This document shows, one piece after another, positions 30,274 to 39,180 of a stretch of DNA of 39,291 nucleotides. The notes beneath the pieces are model-generated. The model searched no databases and had not been told where the DNA came from. It was given only the letters and a program-made list of their open reading frames with translations. Position numbers and translations under genes: made by a program. Source of the DNA: Flemingiibacterium sp045634005 (GTDB taxonomy: Bacteria > Bacillota > Clostridia > Oscillospirales > CAG-272); NCBI GenBank assembly GCA_045634005.1, contig JAZQZL010000037.1, positions 1 through 39,291 on the forward strand. Reading direction: 5' to 3'. The first letter of the stretch is position 1, and every line of letters starts with the position of its first letter.

Positions 30274-31263
30274 TTACGAAATTGACGCTATATCAAGCGA
30301 CTTGCCGTAGTCCGTGTATTCCACCTCGAGCGTGTCTATTGTTTCATAAAGCGCCTTTGTATACATAGCCGAAGCGTATCTTTCGGTTATATCCTCGCGT
30401 ATTTCCTCCATATACGCAGCGTCCTTCTCGGCGCGCATTACGATATGGTAGCCGTACGGAGATTCGATAATTGCGCTATGCTCGCCTTCCACGATATCCG
30501 TTGCCGCATCCCAAACATACTCGGGCATCTCGAACTCCGTTGTATAGTATCCGTGCTCGGGCGGCATCTGGGAGGCGTTATAGTCGGAATAATCGCGCAT
30601 AACCTCGGCGAAATCCTCGCCGTCGAGTAGTGCCTCCAATGCCTTTTCTGCACGTGAGAGGGCTATCGACTTGGTTTCTTCGGTATTATAGCCGATATAT
30701 ATTTCCTTGATGCAAAGAAGCTCGTCGCCCGAAAGGAGCGCGTCTACAGTTGCCTCATCGGTTTTTATCGCGCCGCTCTCTTTCATAGCCTCGATGGTAC
30801 GGTACGCGAGCGTGTTATTCTTCGTGAACATTCTGAAAAGCCAATCTGTCATATACTGCGCTTCAAGTGCCATTCGGTACGTATCGTCGTTATTGTAGCA
30901 CTCGGTGGCACGGTACTCGGCGATATACGCGTTAACGGCGCTTTCGTCATCCTTTGTGAGGGCTGCGCCGTGTTTATCAGCCATTATCTCGATTGCCTTC
31001 GTATAGCGGGCGTTGTCCTCGACAAGCGCCGAAAGCTCACGAACCTGTTCTTCTGTAAGCTCGGCACCGTCGCCGAAGCTATCGCGCTTATTATTGAGGA
31101 GATAGTATCTGAATTCCTGATACTGCACGTCCTTTCCGCCAACCGTCATTACCACGCGCCTGTCAGCCTCGCTCGGCGTAAAATCCGATGAGGTATTACC
31201 GCAGGAAGCGAACGAGAAGATAAACAGAACGGCAAGAAACGCCGATATGATTTTATATTTCAT
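30274..31263 (-). CDS. PrsA/SurA-like peptidyl-prolyl isomerase lipoprotein
   Basis: 329 residues starting at ATG 31263 (AAGGAG ten bases upstream). The N-terminus is a lipoprotein signal (KYKIISAFLAVLFIFSFASC) with the lipid-anchored Cys at 21, so the protein is attached outside the membrane. Residues about 30-190 resemble the helical SurA_N chaperone part. The parvulin domain follows, with KALEALLDGEDFAEVMRDYS and SPYGYHIVMRAE in the C-terminal third. It helps exported proteins fold. It is a single gene with a hairpin after it; the 31264-31467 interval to the next gene holds no further gene. Confidence 0.85.
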   Translation of the reverse strand: MKYKIISAFLAVLFIFSFASCGNTSSDFTPSEADRRVVMTVGGKDVQYQEFRYYLLNNKRDSFGDGAELTEEQVRELSALVEDNARYTKAIEIMADKHGAALTKDDESAVNAYIAEYRATECYNNDDTYRMALEAQYMTDWLFRMFTKNNTLAYRTIEAMKESGAIKTDEATVDALLSGDELLCIKEIYIGYNTEETKSIALSRAEKALEALLDGEDFAEVMRDYSDYNASQMPPEHGYYTTEFEMPEYVWDAATDIVEGEHSAIIESPYGYHIVMRAEKDAAYMEEIREDITERYASAMYTKALYETIDTLEVEYTDYGKSLDIASIS

Positions 31264-31467
31264 TGAGCAGAAACTCCTTATCAAAACGTGTATTTAATGT
31301 CATTATACCGCACCTTTGTGACAGGAGTGTGAATATTGGCAAATTTGTTGGCGCGAGGATGTGTTTTTTTCGTGCTCGATGACGGTGAGGTGCGATCGAA
31401 CTTGGCGTGCGGTGGTGTGCGGTGCGTGATATACTGTCGCAAAGAAACAACGAAAGGACGTGCTCCA

Positions 31468-31797
31468 ATGGCACAGATAACGAGCGGCAAAAAGCTGCTT
31501 TCCAAAATAAAAACGTACGTCGACGAATGCAGAAATGCCGACGCTAAAAAGCCGATATTCGCAAACGTCGCAGGCTTTTGTCGATTTGCCGGAATATCGG
31601 TGGGTGAATTTCTCTCGTTAAAGCGTAGATTTCCGCATGAGTTCGAGAGTGCCGGCGCGTACTTCGAGGACGCGGCGCTCAATTCTGGCGCGACGGCTAC
31701 ACTCGTCGGAATGTACCTCAGGCAGTACGGCTTCTGGGGAGCGCCAAGCGAGGACGAGGTCGTCTGCGACCACGATATGCTCGCGGACGGAATATAA
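31468..31797 (+). CDS. Terminase small subunit-like protein
   Basis: 109 residues with a helix-turn-helix-like N-terminal half (KPIFANVAGFCRFAGISVGE, then FLSLKRRFPHEF) and a helical C-terminal part, the layout of DNA-recognising terminase small subunits. The ATG at 31468 has AAAGGACG upstream. It lies 12 bases before the large subunit, which is the best evidence for the assignment. Confidence 0.7.
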   Translation: MAQITSGKKLLSKIKTYVDECRNADAKKPIFANVAGFCRFAGISVGEFLSLKRRFPHEFESAGAYFEDAALNSGATATLVGMYLRQYGFWGAPSEDEVVCDHDMLADGI

Positions 31798-31809
31798 GGA
31801 GGTGAGCGC

Positions 31810-33084
31810 TTGCATCTTCACGGCAAGCCAAACAAAAAGCAAGCGGAATTTTTTCGCTCCACCACAAAGTTCACGGCGTACGGCGGCGCGAGAGGCGGCG
31901 GCAAGAGCTGGGCGCTTCGGCGCAAGCTCATACTTCTCTGCCTTCGCTATCCCGGTATACACTGTCTTATAATCCGTCGCACGCTGAAGGACTTGTCAGA
32001 CAATCACGTACAGCCGTTACTCACGGAGATAGGCAAATACGTGACCTACTCAGCAGGTGCTCGCGTACTGCGCTTTAAAAACGGTAGCCGAATCGATCTC
32101 GGCTATCTCGCGTGTGACGCGGACACGTCGCACTACCAAGGTCAGGAGTACGACATAATCGCCATTGACGAGGCGACGCAGATATCCGAGTTTCAGTTCG
32201 CCGCTCTAAAGGGCTGTCTGCGCGGTGTAGGCAACTATCCGCGTCGAATGTATCTGACCTGCAATCCGGGCGGAATCGGTCACGCTTGGGTGAAGCGGCT
32301 TTTTATCGACCGCGACTTTCGCGAGGACGAAAAGCCCGAGGAGTACCGTTTCATACGCGCATCGGTACACGACAACGAGGTGCTTTGCGAGCGCGATCCC
32401 GAATACGTGAGTATGCTGAAAACGCTCCCCGAGAAGCTTCGTGCGGCGTGGCTTGACGGACGTTGGGACCTTTATGAGGGACAGTTCTTCCCCGAGTTTT
32501 CGCGTGAACGCCACGTGATACTGCCGCGCGAGCTTGATACGCGCCGCTATTTTGCCGCCTTTGACTATGGCTTTGACCGCTTTGCGCTGCTTATATTAGC
32601 AACTGTCGGCGACGTGCTTTACGTCACGCGTGAGGTATGCAAATCCAACCTCACCCTCTCTATGGCGGGTGAGGAGCTCGCCGCGGTTGTACGCGAGGAG
32701 CGCGAACGCGGCAACGATATTTCCTTTGCGGTGGCATCGCCCGACTTGTGGAACCGCCGTCAGGACACCGGATACAGCGGTGTCGAGGTGATATCGCGCA
32801 TTTCGGGCGCGCCGCCCCTTATACGCGCGGACAACCGCCGTATTCCCGGCTGGCGTGCGCTTCGGGAACGGCTCGCAGACAAGCTTTACATATTCCGTAC
32901 GTGCGAGGAGCTTATCAGATGTATGGAAGCGCTTCAATTTGACAAAAACGTAGCAGAGGACGCCGCGGATCAGCCGCACGAGATAACTCACGCGCCCGAA
33001 GCGCTTCGATATGCGGTTATGTCGCGCACCGACGCCGACGTAAGCGTAACGAAAATGTCGGGCGGCGGTATTGCCGCCTACTAA
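31810..33084 (+). CDS. terL: Terminase large subunit (DNA packaging motor)
   Basis: 424 residues: an ATPase with Walker A GGARGGGKS (25-33), Walker B IIAIDEAT (Asp120, Glu121), and a coupling motif region LTCNPGG. The RNase H-like nuclease starts at FAAFDYGFDR (Asp252) and continues to the late acidic ITHAPEALRYAV part. It cuts concatemeric phage DNA and pumps it into the prohead. The start is a TTG at 31810 with AAGGAGG; no ATG lies near. Its length is typical of terminases of this type. Confidence 0.93.
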   Translation: MHLHGKPNKKQAEFFRSTTKFTAYGGARGGGKSWALRRKLILLCLRYPGIHCLIIRRTLKDLSDNHVQPLLTEIGKYVTYSAGARVLRFKNGSRIDLGYLACDADTSHYQGQEYDIIAIDEATQISEFQFAALKGCLRGVGNYPRRMYLTCNPGGIGHAWVKRLFIDRDFREDEKPEEYRFIRASVHDNEVLCERDPEYVSMLKTLPEKLRAAWLDGRWDLYEGQFFPEFSRERHVILPRELDTRRYFAAFDYGFDRFALLILATVGDVLYVTREVCKSNLTLSMAGEELAAVVREERERGNDISFAVASPDLWNRRQDTGYSGVEVISRISGAPPLIRADNRRIPGWRALRERLADKLYIFRTCEELIRCMEALQFDKNVAEDAADQPHEITHAPEALRYAVMSRTDADVSVTKMSGGGIAAY

Positions 33085-33159
33085 CGTATATTCTCGCGCC
33101 GTTATCCGGAGACGGAGCGTTAATATAAAAAATATATATTTTCTTGGAGGTATTTTACC

Positions 33160-33987
33160 ATGGCTTTAACCAATTTTATTTCTACCGTATGGAGCGAAAC
33201 TCTCCTCTCCCAGCTCGACCGTGAGTACGTCGGCGTTGCCAACTGTAACCGCGACTTCGAGGGCGAGATCAAGGGCAAGGGCTCCGCAGTTCAGATTGCA
33301 AACATCGGTGCTATCAACGTTTACGACTACGACAAGAACACCGATATGCTCTCTCCCGATGCACTCCAGACTGCAGCCGTAACGCTCACCATCGATCAGG
33401 CGAAGTCCTTCAACTTCCAGATCGACGACATCGATCGCGCACAGTCTACCCCCAGACTTATGGAGGGTGCTATGAAGCAGGCTGCTGCGGCTCTTGCAAA
33501 CGTTGCGGACGCTTACGTTTACGCGCTTCACGCAAGCGCTGCCGAGGGCAACATCCTTCCCTGCGACGCTGTGAACGTTGACAACGTTATCGACTACGTT
33601 GTTATGGCGCGCAAGCAGCTCCTCTCGAATGGCGTGAACAGCAACATCGAAACGAGCCTCGAGATTTCTCCCGAGGTTGCGGCAGTGCTTCTGCGTGCAA
33701 AGATCCTTAACGGCACCGAAAATGCAGGTGCGCTTGAAAACGGTCTTATAGGCAAGCTTATCGGCTTCGACGTTTACGTTTCTCCCAACGTTGCATCCGC
33801 CGAGGGCAGATACAAGTGCCTTGCACGCACCAAGCGCGCTGTTGCTTTTGCAGAACAGCTTAACGAGGTAGAGGCATACCGCCCCGAAACCCGCTTCGCC
33901 GATGCTATCAAGGGACTTCACCTTTACGGCGCAAAGATCGTTTACCCCGAGGAGTTCGTGGTACTCGATATGTCGCTTGACGCATAA
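33160..33987 (+). CDS. Major capsid protein
   Basis: 275 residues (ALTNFISTVWSETLLSQLDR at the start; QIANIGAINVYDYDK; ALANVADAYVYALHA; LIGFDVYVSPNVA; ADAIKGLHLYGAKIVYPE). The pattern of an N-terminal arm, a spine-like helix and a repeated peripheral domain fits the HK97-fold coats of the P22-like or related group. Its codon use is highly regular, with optimal codons (GTT, CTC, AAG), expected for the most abundant virion protein. TTGGAGG precedes the ATG. No protease or separate scaffold is encoded before it. Confidence 0.85.
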   Translation: MALTNFISTVWSETLLSQLDREYVGVANCNRDFEGEIKGKGSAVQIANIGAINVYDYDKNTDMLSPDALQTAAVTLTIDQAKSFNFQIDDIDRAQSTPRLMEGAMKQAAAALANVADAYVYALHASAAEGNILPCDAVNVDNVIDYVVMARKQLLSNGVNSNIETSLEISPEVAAVLLRAKILNGTENAGALENGLIGKLIGFDVYVSPNVASAEGRYKCLARTKRAVAFAEQLNEVEAYRPETRFADAIKGLHLYGAKIVYPEEFVVLDMSLDA

Positions 33988-34000
33988 ACAACACTTTGGT

Positions 34001-34030
34001 AAGCAGCAGGGGCCTTGGCTTCTGCTGCTT
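34001..34030 (+). terminator. Hairpin after the capsid gene
   Basis: AAGCAGCAG (34001-34009) pairs with CTGCTGCTT (34022-34030). With no T run it may act as a partial terminator or mRNA stabiliser for the capsid transcript. Confidence 0.45.
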
Positions 34031-34063
34031 ATCGCAATATTTGCCTACGAAAGGAAGAAAGTT

Positions 34064-34438
34064 ATGACATATTTCGATATATATCTCACCGCTCTGTCGA
34101 TGATCGGTGAGTCGGAAAACACAAGTGCGACCGCCGACTATCAGAAAAGAGCTGAGCGCCTTTTCACACATATCAACGCAAGCCTTTATCCGTTGCACAG
34201 ATGTCTTGGCGGCGAAATTATAGATGCCGACAAATTCTTTATAGAAACGCTTGACACGCTCTTTATGCTTGATGAGCGTCTTGTGATCTCTGCGTCGCTT
34301 GAGCTCGCTTCTCTGCTTATAATTGACAAAATGCCGAGCGTTTCCGAGATGCTCAAGGAACGCGCCGAGGAGGAAAAGCAGAGCGTTGCCGCGACGGGTG
34401 CCGCCGTCGCTTCGATCAAAGAGGTGTACGGCGTATGA
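34064..34438 (+). CDS. Neck / head-completion protein candidate
   Basis: 124 residues, mostly helical (TYFDIYLTALSMIGESENTS; YQKRAERLFTHINASLY; ISASLELASLLIIDK). In P22-like phages a small helical adaptor such as gp4 is placed between coat and the tail-hub gene, and this protein has the right size and position. GGAAG lies before the ATG. No motif proves the function. Confidence 0.6.
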   Translation: MTYFDIYLTALSMIGESENTSATADYQKRAERLFTHINASLYPLHRCLGGEIIDADKFFIETLDTLFMLDERLVISASLELASLLIIDKMPSVSEMLKERAEEEKQSVAATGAAVASIKEVYGV

Positions 34439-36168
34439 ACGATCTCAAGGAAATCGTAATTGACAATTTCGAAAACGCGGCTGTGATCGACAACTACCGA
34501 GTGTCCGCAGACGGACTGCTAACAAAGCGCGACGGCTTTCGAGTGCTCGCAAGCTTCGATGAGCCTATTCGCGGCTATTGCTATCTCGGCGACGATACGC
34601 TGTACGCTCTCGCAGGCTTGTCGCTTTACAGAGTGGTAAACGGTGAATCCACTCTGCTTGGCGACCTCTCTGAGGCGGTGTTCGAGGAAGAACACGAACG
34701 CTGTCTTATGTACGAATACGCAGGGGTTATTTATATAATCGGCGGAGGCGCGTTCTACTGCTTTGACACCACCGATGAGTTTGCTTTGCCTAAAGCATTC
34801 GAGCATATTCCCGTACGTCAATCTGACCACAGCGATTATACCAAGGAGGAGTATAATCTCATTTCCGAGCGTGCGCGTGCCGTCGGAAAGTTTACCCAAA
34901 GCGCAAAAGTGCTTACGATAAAGGACGAGGACGCGAATATATACTCGGTAACGCTTGACGGCGTCGCGCTGGGCGAGTCACAGTACAGTCTTTCCTTCAG
35001 CGGCGGACTTTGCTTTATAAAGCTGACCGACACCTCGCTTATCACGGGTTCGCACGCTTTTATCGTCGAGTACGTCGTCGCACCGGAAAATTTCGAGAGC
35101 AAGAAAAGCATCTACAGCAAATCCACGAAGGCTTACGTTTATGATGGCAAAAGCGGAGTTCGCGTGATGCTTTACGGCGGAGATGAGGGCTGCATCTACT
35201 ATTCCGAAGCAACCGTAAAGCCAACGGACGAGGAAACAGGCGAGATGCTTGACCTCACGCCCGGTACTGTGATAGGTGACAGATATTTCGTCGGCAAGCA
35301 AATTTCCCCGCCGAACGAGGGAGAAAAAATACTTGATATTCTTCCCTTTGCAACACGGACGCTCGTTATCACCGACCACGCGACGTATTACCTCGTCGAG
35401 GATATGAAAACCGTAGGCGGTGTGCCTGTGCTCAAGGGATTTCGCCTTGTTTCTATGTATAAGGAACTCGGCATCGGCGAAAATTCGGGCGTTGTCACCT
35501 ACGACGGCAGGATATATCTCATAAATCCGCTCGGGCTTTATTCGATGTCCTATAACCCAATTGAGGACAAGTACAGCACCTACCGCCATACCGTCCCCGA
35601 CACGCTCGGTATCGGGCGCGACGAGCTCGGAAATGTGCGCCTGCACGTTGACCGTATCAATCACGAGCTTTGGTGTCAGCTCGGCGACAGATGCGCGGTC
35701 TATAGCTTCACGGCGAAAAAATGGTATCGCTTCAGCGGCTTCACGCCGTCCTCGTTTTTCACCTATCAGAACGATTCTGCGTTTATCGAGGGCGGCAGGA
35801 TAGGTGTATTTACCGTTGGCGAGTGGCTTGACGGCGGCGTTGGATTCGAGGCGTACGTTGAAACGCGCAACCTCGACCTTGGCAATATATTCGCCGAAAA
35901 GACTGTGTACAGCTTCGGTGCAACCTTTGAACGCCGTGAGGGTGCGGCGCTTTTGTGCTCCTTAAAAAGCGACAAGGGCGCGAGCTTCACGTTCAGGATA
36001 GATGCAGACGAAAGCGGCGCGGATACATCGCCCGTCGTAAAGCGCACGCACGCGCGGCTCGGTAACTGCTACTACGTTATATGCCGCGTCAGCTCGCCTG
36101 CCGATGCCGCGCCTACAGACCTGCGTTCGATACTCATCTCGTACCGCGTTATGGGAGGCAACGTATGA
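34435..36168 (+). CDS. Beta-rich tail hub / nozzle-like protein (gp10-like)
   Basis: 577 residues, its ATG overlapping the previous stop by four bases. The sequence is a long series of short beta strands with recurring YCYLGDDTLYALAG-, MYEYAGVIYIIGGGAFY-, VVTYDGRIYLINPLGLYS- and ELWCQLGDRCAVYSFTAKKW-type blades, which suggests a beta-propeller. P22 gp10-type stabilisation proteins that close the portal channel are such propellers. A tail-associated role is inferred from this and from its neighbours; enzymatic motifs were not seen. Confidence 0.6.
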   Translation: MNDLKEIVIDNFENAAVIDNYRVSADGLLTKRDGFRVLASFDEPIRGYCYLGDDTLYALAGLSLYRVVNGESTLLGDLSEAVFEEEHERCLMYEYAGVIYIIGGGAFYCFDTTDEFALPKAFEHIPVRQSDHSDYTKEEYNLISERARAVGKFTQSAKVLTIKDEDANIYSVTLDGVALGESQYSLSFSGGLCFIKLTDTSLITGSHAFIVEYVVAPENFESKKSIYSKSTKAYVYDGKSGVRVMLYGGDEGCIYYSEATVKPTDEETGEMLDLTPGTVIGDRYFVGKQISPPNEGEKILDILPFATRTLVITDHATYYLVEDMKTVGGVPVLKGFRLVSMYKELGIGENSGVVTYDGRIYLINPLGLYSMSYNPIEDKYSTYRHTVPDTLGIGRDELGNVRLHVDRINHELWCQLGDRCAVYSFTAKKWYRFSGFTPSSFFTYQNDSAFIEGGRIGVFTVGEWLDGGVGFEAYVETRNLDLGNIFAEKTVYSFGATFERREGAALLCSLKSDKGASFTFRIDADESGADTSPVVKRTHARLGNCYYVICRVSSPADAAPTDLRSILISYRVMGGNV

Positions 36169-36302
36169 TAGCTTTGTGGTATTTGCTCGGATTTGTGTGC
36201 GGCGCCGTCTTTTTCTGGACGCTCTCGCTTATCAGAGCCGCAAAACGGCGCGAGGTGCCGCCAAGCGGTGACGATGCTCTTAAAAACATTCTCAATTACT
36301 GA
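36165..36302 (+). CDS. 45-residue membrane protein
   Basis: The ATG overlaps the stop of the nozzle-like gene (ATGA), and GGGAGG precedes it. A hydrophobic N-terminal helix (IALWYLLGFVCGAVFFWTLS) is followed by a basic/polar tail (RAAKRREVPPSGDDALKN). Such one-helix phage proteins can be holin-like, but its place directly before the portal gene makes a structural or unknown role equally likely. Confidence 0.6.
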   Translation: MIALWYLLGFVCGAVFFWTLSLIRAAKRREVPPSGDDALKNILNY

Positions 36303-36314
36303 AAGGATTAACGT

Positions 36315-37847
36315 ATGAAAAACAGTTTGGCTTGGCAGCAGTTCGAGGCGGGACGTGAATACAACCGCCGCATCGGACTTTATGAAAACTACACACAGTG
36401 CGAACGCTTCTATCGCGGTGACCAATGGAAAAACGTCGCCGCAGGCGGGCTTCCCACACCCGTATTCAACTACATAAGACGAATCGCGGACTACTATATC
36501 TCGCAGATCACAAGCGCGAACGTTGACATGACCTTCTCCGATGAAAATCTGCCGTTTATAACGAGCGAGACGCATCGCGAGCGCGTGTCGGATGCGCTAA
36601 AGCTTCTCAACGACCACACGGCGTTCCGTTGGGAAAAATGCCGCATCGACCGTCTTATCCGAACGGCGCTTCTCGATGCTGTGCTTTCGGGTGACGGTAT
36701 ATTCTTCACATATTGGGACCCCACGGTACGCACAGGACAGGCGTACACCGGCGACTTTGTGACTATCACACTCGACACGACGAATCTATTCGTAGCGAAC
36801 GTAAACTCTGCCGACATTCAGTCGCAGGAGTACGTGATAGTATCGGGGCGCGAGAGCGTGAGTCGCCTTCGCGAGGAGGCTATACGCGCAGGCGTGAGCC
36901 GTGAAATAGCAGAAAAGATACGCCCGGACGGCGACGTTCACTACGGCGCGGGCGACTACGCTATGCAGGAGAACCCCGACGTATCCGCCGAAAAGGCAAC
37001 GTACATAATCAAGTTCACGCGCGATGCGAACGGATACGTGCAGTTTGAAAAAGAAACGCGCGACGTGAAGATAAAGCAGGTATCCACGGGACTTCGTATG
37101 TATCCTGTGTGTATGTTCAACTGGACGCCTACGAAAAATTCCTACCACGGAACGGCGCCGATCGCTCAGCTCATTCAAAATCAGAAGTACGTCAACAAGG
37201 CGTACGCGCTTTTAATGAAGCATATGATCGACACAGCATTCTCGAAGGTCGTATACGACAAAACGAGAATACCCGAGTGGTCGAACGAGGTTGGTCAGGC
37301 GATCGGCGTTGTCGGCGGCGACCTTTCGAGCGTTGCATCAACGATAAGTCCCGGTCAGATGAGCGAGCGCTTTGCCGACATAATCGGTGACGTTGTGGAG
37401 CATACGAAGAACTGTATGGGTGCGACTGACGTTTCACTCGGCGATGCTGCTCCCACCAACACGTCTGCCATTATCGCGCTTCAGGAGGTAAACTCCGTTT
37501 CGCTCGATCCCGTACGCACTGCGCTTTACGCGTGTCTTGAGGAGCTTGCGGCTATATGGGTCGACTTTATGTGCGCGTACTACGCGGACGGACGAATGCT
37601 TCTGCTTTCCGACGGAAATGCAGCCGCACTTGACTGTCGAGTGCTTCGTGAGGAGCTTATATGTGCGAGAGTCGACGTCAGCGCGTCCTCGCGTTACACG
37701 AAGTCATCGGCGCTCTCGGAGCTTGCAAGATTGCTTGACGGCGGTCACATTACGCTTAAGCAGTACCTCGAGCGTATGCCAGACGGCATTATACCCGGTC
37801 GCGACACGCTTATATCTGAAATTACGGAGGCAAATGAAAATGAGTGA
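36315..37847 (+). CDS. Portal protein
   Basis: 510 residues with portal character: an N-terminal ERFYRGDQWKN segment, PTPVFNYIRRIADYYISQIT, a stem/clip region with TKNSYHGTAPIAQLIQNQKY followed by VNKAYALLMKHM, then GATDVSLGDAAPTNTSAI and a helical C-terminus. Twelve copies would form the DNA channel. GAAAGG precedes the ATG. Unusually it lies after the capsid and neck genes rather than directly after terminase. Confidence 0.85.
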   Translation: MKNSLAWQQFEAGREYNRRIGLYENYTQCERFYRGDQWKNVAAGGLPTPVFNYIRRIADYYISQITSANVDMTFSDENLPFITSETHRERVSDALKLLNDHTAFRWEKCRIDRLIRTALLDAVLSGDGIFFTYWDPTVRTGQAYTGDFVTITLDTTNLFVANVNSADIQSQEYVIVSGRESVSRLREEAIRAGVSREIAEKIRPDGDVHYGAGDYAMQENPDVSAEKATYIIKFTRDANGYVQFEKETRDVKIKQVSTGLRMYPVCMFNWTPTKNSYHGTAPIAQLIQNQKYVNKAYALLMKHMIDTAFSKVVYDKTRIPEWSNEVGQAIGVVGGDLSSVASTISPGQMSERFADIIGDVVEHTKNCMGATDVSLGDAAPTNTSAIIALQEVNSVSLDPVRTALYACLEELAAIWVDFMCAYYADGRMLLLSDGNAAALDCRVLREELICARVDVSASSRYTKSSALSELARLLDGGHITLKQYLERMPDGIIPGRDTLISEITEANENE

Positions 37848-38169
37848 AGAAATCAAAACAGCTACTGAAGAAGCGGTAAGCGCAGAAGCGACCGTTGAAA
37901 CCGAGGCGGCACACGAAGTCGAAGTGCCCACCGAAGCCGAGGCGGCACCCGAAACGGTAGAGGAACCGACGACCGAATCAGAGCCGGAAGCCGCGCCCAC
38001 TCCCGACGAGGTGAACGCCGCCAACGCCGAGCGTTCTACCGGCAAGGTGGACGACGACGGCATGGGTGCGGCGTTTTTCACCGCCGCGGACGTTCGCGCG
38101 ATGAGCCGCGAGCAGGTGCGCCGCAATCTGCCGAAGATACTTAAGAGTATGGAAAGCGACAAATTTTAA
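37840..38169 (+). CDS. Acidic protein after the portal, scaffold candidate
   Basis: 109 residues starting at ATG 37840 (ACGGAGG nine bases upstream; an ATG at 37834 is too close to it), overlapping the portal end by eight bases. The first 70 residues are low-complexity Glu/Ala/Thr/Pro. The C-terminus is a conserved-looking module, FFTAADVRAMSREQVRRNLP followed by KILKSME. A disordered acidic part with a short helical end is what small scaffolding proteins look like, but function is not shown. Confidence 0.65.
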   Translation: MSEEIKTATEEAVSAEATVETEAAHEVEVPTEAEAAPETVEEPTTESEPEAAPTPDEVNAANAERSTGKVDDDGMGAAFFTAADVRAMSREQVRRNLPKILKSMESDKF

Positions 38170-38177
38170 AAGATAAT

Positions 38178-38207
38178 ACAGCGAACTGCCTTGCGGCGGT
38201 TCGCTGT
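38178..38207 (+). terminator. Hairpin closing the head gene block
   Basis: ACAGCGAACTGCC (38178-38190) pairs with GGCGGTTCGCTGT (38195-38207), one G-U, TTGC loop; only a weak T-rich tail follows. Confidence 0.6.
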
Positions 38208-38212
38208 TACTA

Positions 38213-38240
38213 TTGACAACGAAAAAATATATGATATAAT
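38213..38240 (+). promoter_or_regulatory. Promoter of the lysozyme-fusion gene
   Basis: Perfect TTGACA (38213-38218), a 16-base spacer and perfect TATAAT (38235-38240). It gives the following gene its own transcript, separate from the late operon. Confidence 0.8.
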
Positions 38241-38259
38241 ATTCTTGAAAGGAAATAAA

Positions 38260-39180
38260 ATGAGCAACGACACAAAACTATTGTTATATCGCTGTTATCC
38301 CACAGATGCTTGCGAAGATTGCAAGAAATATAACAATTTATTTTTTCACGAAGATAATGCGCCTAAATTACCAATACATGAAAACTGCCGGTGCTATTAC
38401 GAACCCTTAAATAATAAACATTCTTTTAACCTTTTTTCTTTTCTTGCTAATATAGTAAAACCAAAAAATGGAAGTTCAATCAAAAGCACTATCTCTTCTA
38501 CCCCACAGCCAAGTACGTCCTCCGCCCAAGGTGCTCCAGAAATTGGAATTCAAGAACCTGAGATCCCTAGTTCTTTGAGTTATATCACCAAAATAAACGA
38601 TATGTATTCCATAATTCATGAATCTAACAATCTAACTCATGTTAGCGACCAAATGGTAGAGTTATTGAAAAAATATGAAACTCCCTATTCCAAGTATTTG
38701 ATTAAAGATTCTAACGGAAATATTTTGGGGATAAAGCCACACGATGTTGGGGATGGAGGAATAACCGTAGGATATGGACATTTTATAAGCGAAGCCACTA
38801 TGAGAAACGATCCAGAAGCCTATTCACTTACGCAAAGAAATTTATCTGTGCGCGAAGCTACCGATTTAATGAAGCGCGACTTGGAACATTTCGAAAAACA
38901 AATTTTAAACTTAATGCGTAAAAATGACATATATCTTGTTCAACATGAATTTGATGCCCTTGTGCTTCAAGCCTACAACTATGGTAATGTAAACTATTTA
39001 ACAGACTTACTTAAATCAGGCAGTCGAGATCGTAAAAAGTGGATCGAGGTTATTACAGAACGAATGGAGGTAAACCGCGGAAAGTTCTATAATGGTCTAA
39101 TGAATCGAAGGTATCAAGAAATGGATTTGTTCTTATACGCTGATTATAATGGAGGTCCTGATGTCAAAAAGTATCCGTAA
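38260..39180 (+). CDS. Mu-F-like Cys-motif domain fused to a GH24-type phage lysozyme
   Basis: 306 residues, starting at ATG 38260 after GAAAGG. The first 50 contain DACEDCKKYNNLFF and LPIHENCRCYYEP (Cys18, Cys21, His40, Cys43, Cys45). This is the CxxC...HxNCRC pattern found at the C-terminus of Mu gpF-type head proteins and in some exported toxins. A Ser/Thr/Pro-rich linker (about 70-105) leads to a T4-type muramidase: Glu140 in KKYETPYSKY, an Asp in HDVGDGG, and Thr169 in GITVGYGH, then HEFDALVLQAYNYGN. No signal peptide is seen. The gene is clearly more A+T-rich than the head genes and has its own promoter, which suggests late acquisition. It could lyse the host from a holin pathway, act in virion entry, or be an effector. 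Confidence 0.75.
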   Translation: MSNDTKLLLYRCYPTDACEDCKKYNNLFFHEDNAPKLPIHENCRCYYEPLNNKHSFNLFSFLANIVKPKNGSSIKSTISSTPQPSTSSAQGAPEIGIQEPEIPSSLSYITKINDMYSIIHESNNLTHVSDQMVELLKKYETPYSKYLIKDSNGNILGIKPHDVGDGGITVGYGHFISEATMRNDPEAYSLTQRNLSVREATDLMKRDLEHFEKQILNLMRKNDIYLVQHEFDALVLQAYNYGNVNYLTDLLKSGSRDRKKWIEVITERMEVNRGKFYNGLMNRRYQEMDLFLYADYNGGPDVKKYP

